DNA of 64,000 nt, taken from NCBI GenBank assembly GCA_021817045.1, contig JAKAWG010000004.1, positions 59,844-123,843 on the forward strand, in the 5' to 3' direction. This stretch comes from Acidobacteriota bacterium. GTDB taxonomy: Bacteria > Acidobacteriota > Terriglobia > UBA7540. The notes below the pieces were generated by a model that saw only the letters and a list, made by a program, of their open reading frames with translations, did no database searches and was not told the DNA's origin. This document shows, piece after piece, positions 8,162 to 17,250 of this stretch (positions are counted from its first letter, which is position 1; every line of letters starts with the position of its first letter). The position numbers and the translations under genes were made by a program.

Positions 8162-8980
8162 TCACTCCGGCCTAATTTCGCGAATCCAGATGTTTCGATA
8201 GCGCACCGCGTTGTGATGATCCTGCAGACGCAACGGACCAATAGCGCCGGGAACATAGTGGGGGATGGCTTCCTTGGTTGGACCATAAATCTTCGCGTAG
8301 TTCTGCACCAGCACCCCGTTTTGGAAGACCGTCACGTAAGGGGGAATTCTGACTCGGCCGCCTTGCCAGACGGCCGGAGTAAAGACAAGGTCGTACGTTT
8401 GCCATTCACCGGGCGGTCGGCACACGTTGACGAGGGGCGGATGCTGGCCGTAAACCGCGCCGCATTGCCCGTCTGGATATGTGATGTTGTGGAAGCTGTC
8501 GAGCACCTGAATTTCATACTCGCCTTGCAAAAAGACACCGCTGTTGCCACGCCCCTGGCTGGTGCCGTGTGGCGGCGTCGGCTCGCTCCACTCGAGGTGA
8601 ACCTGGACGGCGCCGAACTTCTCTTTGGTCTCGATGTCACCCGTGCCGGGAACCACCTGAAAATAGCCATCTTCAACTTTCCACCGGGCTGGCCCGTCGT
8701 TCACCGACTGCCACTTCGAGAGGTCTTTGCCATCGAACAAAACGATCGCATCGGAGGGCGGCCGACCCGGGGTTTCCTGGGTGCTGAAGGTTCCCGGAGT
8801 CATGACGCGTGGCTGCGGGCGGTGCATGTCGTGGACATACCACTTACTACCCGGCAACCTGGGTCTGTGTTCAGACTTTGTCCCCTGCCGGCCGTTGGCG
8901 CGAAGCTGGAAGGCCGTCAGCCCGGCTACCGCAACTGAGATTAAAACCACAAGCGCAACGATCAAATTTCTCTTCATCAT
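8162..8980 (-). CDS. DUF1080 (3-keto-disaccharide hydrolase-type) secreted protein
   Basis: A 272-aa protein with an N-terminal membrane/signal segment (KRNLIVALVVLISVAVAGL). The DUF1080 signature is clear: IVLFDGKDLSKWQ, then WKVEDGYFQV, GNSGVFLQGEYEIQVLD, EWQTYDLVF and, at the end, GPLRLQDH with YRNIWIREI. The family is a concanavalin-like jelly roll found in secreted proteins of Acidobacteria, Planctomycetes and Bacteroidetes. Some members hydrolyse 3-keto-glucosides. Standing among glycoside hydrolases it probably acts on glycans in the periplasm. No 3-keto oxidoreductase is visible nearby, so that chemistry is only a family-level guess. Confidence 0.85.
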   Translation of the reverse strand: MMKRNLIVALVVLISVAVAGLTAFQLRANGRQGTKSEHRPRLPGSKWYVHDMHRPQPRVMTPGTFSTQETPGRPPSDAIVLFDGKDLSKWQSVNDGPARWKVEDGYFQVVPGTGDIETKEKFGAVQVHLEWSEPTPPHGTSQGRGNSGVFLQGEYEIQVLDSFHNITYPDGQCGAVYGQHPPLVNVCRPPGEWQTYDLVFTPAVWQGGRVRIPPYVTVFQNGVLVQNYAKIYGPTKEAIPHYVPGAIGPLRLQDHHNAVRYRNIWIREIRPE

Positions 8981-9187
8981 TGAATGGTCCTTTGGCTGCG
9001 AATTATGACGCTGGTACCGTACATTTTCGCCGCGACAAATACAAGGGTAACTATATTAAGCAAATAGCCGCGGAGAAGAAAGCCGCTTGACAGGCGCACC
9101 GGCGGGGAACACTATCGTGCGTTATGGTTTCGCGGTCCTCGCAATTAACTCATCATCTGGTTTAACCGTGGTTATTGTAATTCGCGT

Positions 9188-10477
9188 ATGGTTGGACAAG
9201 AGCAAGCCGTGGCTACGCCGGTGCAAAGGATCAAGGGTTCGCGGCGGGAATTTCTAAAAGGGCTTATCGCTGCCAGCGGGACGGCAATATCAGCCCGCGG
9301 AAGCACGCTCACCGTTTGGCCTTCGGAACCTCCGCGGGACTGCCCATTTCAGAAATCTCGGAACATCACCGGAATCGCATTCACGGGCAAGCACGCCGAA
9401 TATGGTCATGCGGACACGTGGTATCCTTCCTGGGCGTCGAATGGAAATATGTATTCTCCATTCACGGACGGAACTGTGGGCAATGTGAAGTCGATGTCGA
9501 TTGGACCTCAAGCCACGACGGGTTTCGCGGAGATTATTGGAGACGATCCGATGCACCTGGATGTGAGAGCACTCGGCACCGTGGCTGCCTCGCCCGAGCC
9601 TTACGGCGGCCGCTACCCCTGCGGGACCCTGGTTTACAACGGCACTTGGTATTATGGCACCTACGTCCTGGATGACCTCAACGGAGCGTGCGGCAACTGG
9701 TGTGTGCTTGGACCTTTCGTCGGCTTTCGCACCTCAAAAGATTACGGAAAAACCTGGCTACGATCCGGGCTAACGCCGCTCCATAACCTCTTTGGTGAAT
9801 CGGCCAAGAACGGACAAAAGGTCAAAGTCGGGTCCCCGCACTTTCTCGATTTCGGAAAGAACCTGGAGTATTCACCGGACGGCAAGGCTTACCTGGTGGC
9901 TCACGGAGCGACCCGACCTGACGCGCACAACAGTTGGATCTCCGGCGATCAGGTTTACTTGGTGCGCGTCACCCCTTCGCCGCAAATCATCAACGACGTG
10001 ACAAAATACGAATTCTTTGCCGGGTCGGGCGAAGAACCAAAGTGGAGCAACCGTTTCGCGGACATTCGGCCGCTATTCACCTGGAACAATCACGCCGGAT
10101 GCGTCACGGCCACTTACGTTGCGCCACTGAAGGGATACCTGATGTGCGTGAGCCGCGGCTGGCCGACGGTGGGCAAGTTTGATACGTACGTCCTCGAATC
10201 CAAGCAGATCACGGGTCCCTGGAAGCTTGTGACTTACATGAAGCATTTCGGCGAGCAAGGCTATTTTGTGAACGTCCCCTCTAAATTCATCAGCCCGGAT
10301 GGCCGCACGGCATGGCTGTGCTATGCCGCGAATTTCACTAACGGCTACTTGCACACCCGCTACCGCGCCAATCCTCCGGGCGGCCGATATGGGATGTGCT
10401 TGCACGAGATCAAATTGCTGGGGGAAGATTTTCACTTTGAGGAGGATCGCAAAAATGAACCGGAGAGAGTTCGTTAA
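9188..10477 (+). CDS. Tat-exported probable beta-propeller protein (DUF4185/GH43-like)
   Basis: A 429-aa protein with a Tat motif SRREFLKG at about residues 18-25 and a short hydrophobic run. The rest is rich in aromatic beta-strand segments (WYPSWASNGNMYSPF, YPCGTLVYNGTWYYGTY, FGKNLEYSPDGKAYLVAHG, RTAWLCYAANFTNGY) repeating in the way of a five-bladed propeller. Such folds occur in DUF4185, GH43 and GH32 proteins. I cannot point to a catalytic triad with confidence. Its end overlaps the next gene by 23 bases, so the two are probably translated together. A glycan-cleaving or glycan-binding role is inferred from context. Confidence 0.6.
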   Translation: MVGQEQAVATPVQRIKGSRREFLKGLIAASGTAISARGSTLTVWPSEPPRDCPFQKSRNITGIAFTGKHAEYGHADTWYPSWASNGNMYSPFTDGTVGNVKSMSIGPQATTGFAEIIGDDPMHLDVRALGTVAASPEPYGGRYPCGTLVYNGTWYYGTYVLDDLNGACGNWCVLGPFVGFRTSKDYGKTWLRSGLTPLHNLFGESAKNGQKVKVGSPHFLDFGKNLEYSPDGKAYLVAHGATRPDAHNSWISGDQVYLVRVTPSPQIINDVTKYEFFAGSGEEPKWSNRFADIRPLFTWNNHAGCVTATYVAPLKGYLMCVSRGWPTVGKFDTYVLESKQITGPWKLVTYMKHFGEQGYFVNVPSKFISPDGRTAWLCYAANFTNGYLHTRYRANPPGGRYGMCLHEIKLLGEDFHFEEDRKNEPERVR

Positions 10478-12347
10478 GAGCACGGTTGCCGGGTCCGCAA
10501 GCCTGCTCACCGCGTCAGGTATCCTGCCGGAGACTGCGCGAGCGGCGAGTGCGGCGAGTGCACAGGCTAATTCCGCCTGGCACTTCTCTTCCCCGAGCAT
10601 CGAGGCGGAATTGTCGGACACGGCGCCGGGGTTGGTTTCGCTCAATATCGACAGCCTCGGACTGGGTAAGCGCGGACCCAATGTGCTGCAGTCTCGCGAT
10701 TCTCCTTGGGCGGATTATACGGCCGTTCGCTCCGCGGGCGGCGGGTTCCTTAAAGCTGAGTACCGCGTGCGAGGCCAGTCCAAGAACTCCGGCGCGCCGT
10801 GGACCATCGAGATCCGAGAGCGGGAGATTCTGCTGTCTTCGCGCTGGAATGCCGCAGCGCCTCCGCAGCCGCTCGTGTTTACTTTCGATCTGCTCCATTG
10901 TTTTTCCACGCTGCTCGGTGTCTTCGACGCGGACGGAGGAATTCGGCTACCGGCCGTGCTGCACTTGCCGTTGCAAGGATCGATTCGAATCAGCTCATCG
11001 CGTTCCGCCCAAGGCGCGCTAGGCTACACTGCCAACCGAGATTGGGGCCTTAGGGTGACATTTCCTCCGGCCACAGCGAGCAAACCGCAAGTGGAATATC
11101 GCCTGGAGGTCGCGGCAATTTATCCCAAGCTGCCGGGCATCGGCAACGACCATCGCTTTGACGCGTTCAAACGGAACTGGCTGAACATCTTGCAATTGAA
11201 TCCTGACCGCCGGTTGCTCTCGAACAATTCGACCAGCGACTCCTGCGCGTTCTGTTATTACGAGTACGCCGATATTGCCACCCACTCGCCCTCTTTAGCC
11301 GAAGGGCTTTCCGCCCTGGATCTCGTGCGAGAGACGCTGGACAGAATTCTGGCTGGCGCTGATGCGTACGGACTCCGGCCTTCCGACAATTTTGCCGACG
11401 ACGCCTCTGACGCCATCCCCTCGCTGCTGATCGCCGCCCACGCCTGCGTGCGCACAGGTCAGCGCGATCGCTGGCTGTCAGACAACTACGAAGGGATCAA
11501 GCACTGGGCCGACGGGATGCTGACTACCGTCAAGAACCCCAATGGCATGATCGAGTATGCCATCAGCGGAAATTCAGGAATATGGCCGAATGGAGCGCCG
11601 AAATTCAGGCCATCGAACTGGTGGGACACGATTGGCTTCGGACACGAAGACGCTTATGCGAATGCACTCGCCTGGCGCGCGCTCGAAGGCATGGCGGATA
11701 TGGCGCGACGCATGGGAAAGCCTGAAGATGTGATGCGTTATCGGGCTGCCGCCGAAAAGATCCGGGACCACTACCTCCACACCTTCTACGATCCCAAGAC
11801 GGGAATATTGGCAGGCTGGAAAAGCGCCGACGGAAAACTTCACGATTACTATTTTCTCTGGGTCAATGGCATAGCTGTGCTGTATAATCTTGTGCCGCGC
11901 AGTGTCGCAAATTCGATGATGGACAAGCTTCTCGCGAAGATGCGGGAGGTTGGATACACGCACTTCAACCTGGGCCTGCCGGGCAACTTGATCACGGTCG
12001 CGCTGGGAGACTGTGTCGATAAACGTGGAGATGGCCGCTTCGGCTGTGGCGTTCAACCTGACAATTCCGACGGCTTTCAGAAATACGAGAACGGCGGAGC
12101 GACCGCGTCCTTTGCATATTTCTTTCTGGCTGCTCTGTATCACCTCGGTATGCGCAAAGAGGGAGACCGCATTCTGTTCCCGATCCTTGAGGCAATCGGA
12201 AACGGCGGGTTCCAGGGTTACAGTCAGAACGGAAGATCATACGATTGGAAGATGTGGGACGGCACGCCGATGGGTTACGAAGGCCTGCTGACCGATAACT
12301 TTTACGCCTTGCTCGCCGTTGTGGCGAGACAGCAGAGCTTGAAATAA
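10455..12347 (+). CDS. Tat-exported six-hairpin glycosidase-like protein
   Basis: A 630-aa protein starting at the ATG at 10455, which has a good GAGGAGG site at proper spacing and a Tat leader (NRREFVKS, then a hydrophobic run ending in ETARA). Starting upstream would bury the leader. Residues from about 250 on form repeated helical pairs with motifs such as WWDTIGFGHEDAYANALAWRAL, YDPKTGILAGW and NGGATASFAYFFLAALYHLG, typical of (alpha/alpha)6 glycosidases (GH15, GH63 and GH78 clans). It overlaps the preceding propeller gene. The specific GH family was not recognised; alpha-glucosidase, trehalase-like or rhamnosidase-like activities are all possible. Confidence 0.7.
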   Translation: MNRREFVKSTVAGSASLLTASGILPETARAASAASAQANSAWHFSSPSIEAELSDTAPGLVSLNIDSLGLGKRGPNVLQSRDSPWADYTAVRSAGGGFLKAEYRVRGQSKNSGAPWTIEIREREILLSSRWNAAAPPQPLVFTFDLLHCFSTLLGVFDADGGIRLPAVLHLPLQGSIRISSSRSAQGALGYTANRDWGLRVTFPPATASKPQVEYRLEVAAIYPKLPGIGNDHRFDAFKRNWLNILQLNPDRRLLSNNSTSDSCAFCYYEYADIATHSPSLAEGLSALDLVRETLDRILAGADAYGLRPSDNFADDASDAIPSLLIAAHACVRTGQRDRWLSDNYEGIKHWADGMLTTVKNPNGMIEYAISGNSGIWPNGAPKFRPSNWWDTIGFGHEDAYANALAWRALEGMADMARRMGKPEDVMRYRAAAEKIRDHYLHTFYDPKTGILAGWKSADGKLHDYYFLWVNGIAVLYNLVPRSVANSMMDKLLAKMREVGYTHFNLGLPGNLITVALGDCVDKRGDGRFGCGVQPDNSDGFQKYENGGATASFAYFFLAALYHLGMRKEGDRILFPILEAIGNGGFQGYSQNGRSYDWKMWDGTPMGYEGLLTDNFYALLAVVARQQSLK

Positions 12348-12496
12348 TCCTACCGGAGCCGGAAATTGGATCTAATCTGCCTGTCTCACCTGGCAAAGGG
12401 ATGTTGTCTCGATAAGTGCGAGTTCGCCCGACAGGTTAATTCGTCGCTTCCTCTTCAAAATTCTTTATACGTCCCGGCTCACCAGAAAGGCACAGA

Positions 12497-14626
12497 ATGC
12501 GAACACAAATCACACTGATCGCGCGCCTGGCGCTTGGCATGGCGATCGCATTCGCGATGGTCTCGTGCGGGCGGCCCGCCGTCAGACAACCTTGGATGAA
12601 CAAATCGCTTTCGGCCGGGCAGCGTGCAGACTTGCTGCTCCACGCGATGACGCTCAACGATAAGATTGCGTTAGTTCACGGCGTCTCCCCACAACCAATC
12701 AAGGGCTATGGCGGCTACGTTCCACCGAACCCCCGGCTAGGCATTCCCGCCCTCAAGCTTGCTGACGGGCGTGCGGGTGTGGGGAACGGCGCTAAGAACG
12801 TGACGCTGCTGCCCGCGCCGATTTGTGCCGCCGCGAGTTGGGACACCGCGTTGATGAACGCCTTCGGACGAGTGCTTGGCGAAGAGGAGTGGGGTAAGGG
12901 CACGAACGTTGCGTTAGGCCCGACCATGGACATTGTGCGAGTGCCCGAATGGGGGCGGACGTTTGAAACTTACGGGGAAGATCCTTACTTGAACAGCCAA
13001 ATGGCCGTCGCCGAGATCAAGGGCATTCAAAGCCAAGGACCCATCGCCAACGCGAACATGTATCTGACGATGAACCAGGAAACGAACCGGGGTCACATTG
13101 ACTCGGTAGTGGACGAGCGAACGCTGCAAGAGATCTATTTTCCGCCTTTTCAGGCCGCAATTCAGCAGGGGCGTGTCGGCACGGTTATGTGCGCCTATGT
13201 CAAGACCAACGGCGTCTACTCGTGCGAGAACCCGCAGCTACTGAATGAATTTCTCAGGAAGGACGCGGGATTTGGAGGCTGGGTGCTGAGCGACTGGGGC
13301 GCTACGCATTCCACCGTCGCTTCGGCCCAGGCGGGCCTGGATCAGGAAATGCCCAATGGACATTACTATGGCCAAGCGCTCAAGACAGCGGTTGAAAAAG
13401 GCCACGTGAGCTTGGCCACCCTCGATGAGCACGTCCGCCGTATCCTGGTAACGATGTTTCGCCAGGGACTCTTCGACAAGCAACAGCCGGGCAACTGGAA
13501 CACGAACGTTCAGAGCAAGGAACATGCTACGTTTTCTCGGAAGGCTGCTGAGGAAGGAATGGTCCTCTTGAAGAACGAACATAACATTCTTCCGCTTTCC
13601 GGTGCTTCTTCGATTGCGGTCATCGGCGCCGACGGCGGAACAAAACCTCGCGCTGAGGGACACGGCAGTTCGAACGTGGTCCCACCTTATGTCATCAGTC
13701 CGCTGGATGGCATCCGCAAGCGCGCGGGCGCGCAGGCACATGTGTCCTACTCTGACGGCAGCAGCCTTACACAAGCGGCCAAGATCGCGAGAGCGGCCGG
13801 CACGGCTATCGTGTTTGCAGGCACTCTGGAGGCCGAAGGCACTGACCGACCCAACCTCGCATTGCCATGGGGTCAGGACCGGTTGATCTCAACCGTTGCG
13901 GCCGCAAATCCGCACACGATCGTGGTACTGAATACCGGCGGTCCGGTGCTGATGCCGTGGATCAAGCACGTCCAGGCCGTTATCGAAGCGTGGTATCCAG
14001 GCCAGGAGGATGGCAACGCTGTCGCCGCCATCTTGTTTGGCGATGTGAATCCGTCCGGAAAGCTTCCTCTGACGTTCCCGCGCTCGGCGGCTGAAATTCC
14101 TACACACACTGCCCAGCAATGGCCTGGCGTTGATGGCAAGTCAACCTACAGCGAAAAGCTTGATGTCGGTTACCGGTGGTACGACGCCCATCACATTCAG
14201 CCGTTGTTCCCGTTCGGATACGGCTTGTCGTATACGACGTTTCGCCTCAGCCATCTGACGGTCTCTCCCACAAAGCTCACCGCAGCCGGTAATCAACTCA
14301 GCGAGGACGTTACGGCTCAAGTCAGCGTCACGAATATCGGCCACAGGGCCGGGAGCGAAGTGGTGGAAGCTTATGTCCAGCAGCCCGCCAAAAATGGAGA
14401 GCCACCTCACCAGCTTCGTGCTTTCGCCAAGGTCTTTCTGAAGCCCGGTGAGACCAAGTCCGTGAGTCTAGTCCTCAGCCCTCGCTCGTTTTCCATCTAC
14501 GACACGAAGGCGAATGCGTGGGTGTTTCCGGCCGGCAGTTATCCTATTCTCGTGGGCGACTCTGCGCGTTACCTGCCTCTGCACGCGGATGTGACAGTAG
14601 CTCCTGATCCTACTAGTTCGGAGTAA
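12497..14626 (+). CDS. GH3 beta-glucosidase-type lipoprotein
   Basis: A 709-aa protein with a lipoprotein signal: a hydrophobic helix followed by FAMVSCG, with the cysteine near residue 26. GH3 layout is complete: the (beta/alpha)8 domain, then the nucleophile in LSDWGATHST with Asp at about residue 266, an alpha/beta sandwich starting with KAAEEGMVLLKNEHNILPL, and a C-terminal fibronectin-III-like domain (FGYGLSYTTF onwards). It should remove beta-linked glucose (or xylose) from oligosaccharides at the membrane surface. It lies between two Tat-exported enzymes on the same strand and probably forms part of their operon, though 149 bases separate it from the gene upstream. Confidence 0.92.
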   Translation: MRTQITLIARLALGMAIAFAMVSCGRPAVRQPWMNKSLSAGQRADLLLHAMTLNDKIALVHGVSPQPIKGYGGYVPPNPRLGIPALKLADGRAGVGNGAKNVTLLPAPICAAASWDTALMNAFGRVLGEEEWGKGTNVALGPTMDIVRVPEWGRTFETYGEDPYLNSQMAVAEIKGIQSQGPIANANMYLTMNQETNRGHIDSVVDERTLQEIYFPPFQAAIQQGRVGTVMCAYVKTNGVYSCENPQLLNEFLRKDAGFGGWVLSDWGATHSTVASAQAGLDQEMPNGHYYGQALKTAVEKGHVSLATLDEHVRRILVTMFRQGLFDKQQPGNWNTNVQSKEHATFSRKAAEEGMVLLKNEHNILPLSGASSIAVIGADGGTKPRAEGHGSSNVVPPYVISPLDGIRKRAGAQAHVSYSDGSSLTQAAKIARAAGTAIVFAGTLEAEGTDRPNLALPWGQDRLISTVAAANPHTIVVLNTGGPVLMPWIKHVQAVIEAWYPGQEDGNAVAAILFGDVNPSGKLPLTFPRSAAEIPTHTAQQWPGVDGKSTYSEKLDVGYRWYDAHHIQPLFPFGYGLSYTTFRLSHLTVSPTKLTAAGNQLSEDVTAQVSVTNIGHRAGSEVVEAYVQQPAKNGEPPHQLRAFAKVFLKPGETKSVSLVLSPRSFSIYDTKANAWVFPAGSYPILVGDSARYLPLHADVTVAPDPTSSE

Positions 14627-14631
14627 AGATA

Positions 14632-17247
14632 ATGAGCACCGAAGACACCATTGGAAGGCGCGATTTTCTTCGGCGGTCTGCGTCGATCGTGACGGCTTCC
14701 CTCGCGAGCGGCGCTTCTGCAGCCGCCCAGGCCCCACCCTCCGCTGAAGAGCCAACCCGCTCGTCGCTTGCTGAAGTACCGGTAGGGATTTCTCAGTTCC
14801 CAGAAGTCTGGGTCTTGACCGAGCCGGAAGCAGGCTTTCAGGGCCGCTTTGCCGCCCGAGAGCTTGGACGCGGGCTAAGGAACCTGGGCTTGACCCAAGC
14901 GCCCCGGGTTGGCTTAATCCACGAGGTCCAGCCACGTGAGGACGATGCCGTGTTCCGGCTCGTATTGCATTCGAATGCCTCTGCCGACCCGGAAAGTTAC
15001 GAGATTGTGCATGTTCCCCAAACACGCGGGCTGGCCGTAGAAGTCGCGGGCGCATCGCCACAGGCTCTGGCTTGCGCCGCATTTGATTTTCTCGAGCGGC
15101 AAGGCGCTTTCTTTGGATTAGACGGGGAGGTATACCCGCTCGAACCCGCCAAACACTTGCGTCTGCCGCCCGCGGGCCAGTTCTGGAAGTCCCAGCCGCG
15201 ATTTAAGGTTCGCGGCCTGCTGCCCTGGCCTGACTTCTTGAATTGCGTGACAGTATATAACCGGGATGATTGGCGCGCTTACCTGGAAGCCATGAAGCGC
15301 ATGCGGTTTAACACTCTTGGAATCCACGTCTATTCCTCGGGAAATGAGTGGACGGAGTCGTTCCTCTCATTTGAGTACGGCCCCACGGGACATTGGGCGT
15401 TCACCGATACGACGGCGACTAACCGCTGGGGATGGCTCCCCGAGCGGACCGAGCGCTTCGGGATGGGCGCAGCGGACTTTTATGCTGGCCAAGTTTTTGG
15501 CTCCGAGGCTACCACGCAAGCCCGAAGTTGCTGGGAAGACGAAAAGTTTGCGCAGCGGCTTTGGGGTGAGGCTTTTAGGTACGCCCAACAACTCGGGATA
15601 CGCACCGGAGTCGGGTTCGAGCCTTATTCGCTTCCTGAAGAAATTGCTCGCGCCGTGCCGCCTGAGGCTCTCTTTCTCAATCCGCATCCCAAGCTGCCTG
15701 CGCCTAAACTCGACCCAGAGTCGATGGCGGCGAAGGACATCTTGGAAAGACGGCTGGCGCGCTTGCTGGAAGTGTATCCGGAAGTGGACTACGTCTGGCT
15801 GTGGGAAGACGAAGGCAGCAGTGGGGCCAGCCGCAATGCCCGAGTCCCACTTTCAATCACGGCGTTCCGCCAAACTTATGATTTCCTCCGCAGAAATGCT
15901 CCACAAAAGCGTATGGTGCTGTCTGGCTGGGGTGGCGTGGTGCGGCACTTTGCCTACTTCCACGAACACCTCCCGGAAGACGTAATCTTTTCTGCGCTCA
16001 ACGACAGCGTGGGTTGGGATCCGGTAAGCGAAGAGTTTGGCAAACTGGGCTCACGCGAGCGCTGGCCCATTCCTTGGCTCGAAGACGATCCGGCCATGTG
16101 GCTGCCGCAGCTTCACGTCTACCGCTTCCGGCGTGATATGGACCTGGCTTCTCAATACGGCTGCCAGGGAGTATTTGGAATTCATTGGCGGACGCGAATC
16201 ATGAACGCGAACGCGGGCTACCTCGAGCGCTATGCGTGGCAGAAGTCGCTGAGCCCGGAAGAATACTACGAATCCTTTGCTTCGGCGCTCGCCCGTCCTC
16301 CTCGAGCGGCGGAGCTGGCCAGGACACTGAACGAAGCGGACCGCGACCGTCTGCTTCTCTCTTCATGGGATGGAAAGATCGTAAACGGCCACTACCAGGT
16401 TCATGGGTACACAGGCGACTACGACGAGGCCTTCCAGTACTGGGATGGCTACGAGCCCTCTGACCGCATCAAGCAGTCCCAGGCTAAGGTGGCACAGGAG
16501 CTTCGCAGGCTGACCAACGAGGCAAGCAGTCCGGATGAGGCTGAGCGGCTGAATTACTGGACGCGCCACGTGGAATTTTTGGTCCCTTACTCCGATTCCT
16601 GGTCCTTGGCTTTTCGGCTTTACCAAGTGCTCGATCGAGCGGGCGATCTGAAGAAAGCCGGCAAAGCCGATGAAGCGAAAAATCTGGTCCAAACTGACGG
16701 CGTCCCGTTATGGCTCAAATTGGCTCCGAAAGTCCGGGAAGCGATTCTGGATTTTCAGGATATTTCCAGCACACGAGGCGATCTCGGAACGCTGGCGTCG
16801 ATGCACAACAAGTATGAACGCCTGGCCTTGTTTCGCCTTCCGGCTTCGATCAAAGAATATCTCCTCGGTCTCCCACCCGAAGTGCCAAAGGCCGGAGTCG
16901 AAGCACTGTTGCCGCATCTCGAAGCGCGGCCACGTGTTTTCATTCCCAGCCGGCCAACTGTCCTGGCGTTGGGAGACCGGGTGCGGATTTTCGCCGTAGC
17001 CGTCGGCGGCGAAGATGTCGTCTCAGTTAGTCTTTTTACCAGGAGATCGGGTTCTGAAGGTTGGTCGGAAACATCAATGACACACGCCGGGCGGCGCACC
17101 TTTGTGGCTGATTTGACAACAGAAGACGCGAGAGGATTGTTCCTGGACTATTATGTTCATGCTGAATTCAGGGCATCCAATGCGAAGGTCGGCGCTCGCG
17201 CGCCCGCTGAAGCTCCCAACCACTTTTATACGGTAACGATTGTATAG
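14632..17247 (+). CDS. Large Tat-exported glycoside hydrolase-like protein of unassigned family
   Basis: An 871-aa protein, 5 bases after the GH3 stop. The leader GRRDFLRRSASIV is Tat-type. Residues about 55-165 look like the small alpha/beta domain that precedes the barrel in GH20 and GH67 enzymes (a FLERQGAFFGLDGEVY segment closes it). A TIM-barrel-like part follows, with a run RFNTLGIHVYSSGNEW, GVGFEPYSLPEE and VDYVWLWEDEGSS, where the glutamates are candidate catalytic residues. The C-terminal part is helical, then a beta-sandwich. Alpha-glucuronidase or hexosaminidase-like chemistry is a guess. Three bases separate it from an enolase-superfamily dehydratase gene, which suggests the released sugar is oxidised to an acid sugar. 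Confidence 0.6.
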   Translation: MSTEDTIGRRDFLRRSASIVTASLASGASAAAQAPPSAEEPTRSSLAEVPVGISQFPEVWVLTEPEAGFQGRFAARELGRGLRNLGLTQAPRVGLIHEVQPREDDAVFRLVLHSNASADPESYEIVHVPQTRGLAVEVAGASPQALACAAFDFLERQGAFFGLDGEVYPLEPAKHLRLPPAGQFWKSQPRFKVRGLLPWPDFLNCVTVYNRDDWRAYLEAMKRMRFNTLGIHVYSSGNEWTESFLSFEYGPTGHWAFTDTTATNRWGWLPERTERFGMGAADFYAGQVFGSEATTQARSCWEDEKFAQRLWGEAFRYAQQLGIRTGVGFEPYSLPEEIARAVPPEALFLNPHPKLPAPKLDPESMAAKDILERRLARLLEVYPEVDYVWLWEDEGSSGASRNARVPLSITAFRQTYDFLRRNAPQKRMVLSGWGGVVRHFAYFHEHLPEDVIFSALNDSVGWDPVSEEFGKLGSRERWPIPWLEDDPAMWLPQLHVYRFRRDMDLASQYGCQGVFGIHWRTRIMNANAGYLERYAWQKSLSPEEYYESFASALARPPRAAELARTLNEADRDRLLLSSWDGKIVNGHYQVHGYTGDYDEAFQYWDGYEPSDRIKQSQAKVAQELRRLTNEASSPDEAERLNYWTRHVEFLVPYSDSWSLAFRLYQVLDRAGDLKKAGKADEAKNLVQTDGVPLWLKLAPKVREAILDFQDISSTRGDLGTLASMHNKYERLALFRLPASIKEYLLGLPPEVPKAGVEALLPHLEARPRVFIPSRPTVLALGDRVRIFAVAVGGEDVVSVSLFTRRSGSEGWSETSMTHAGRRTFVADLTTEDARGLFLDYYVHAEFRASNAKVGARAPAEAPNHFYTVTIV

Positions 17248-17250
17248 CCA

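Noticed and set aside
8153..8938. 261-aa plus-strand frame
   Set aside because: Antisense shadow of the DUF1080 gene.
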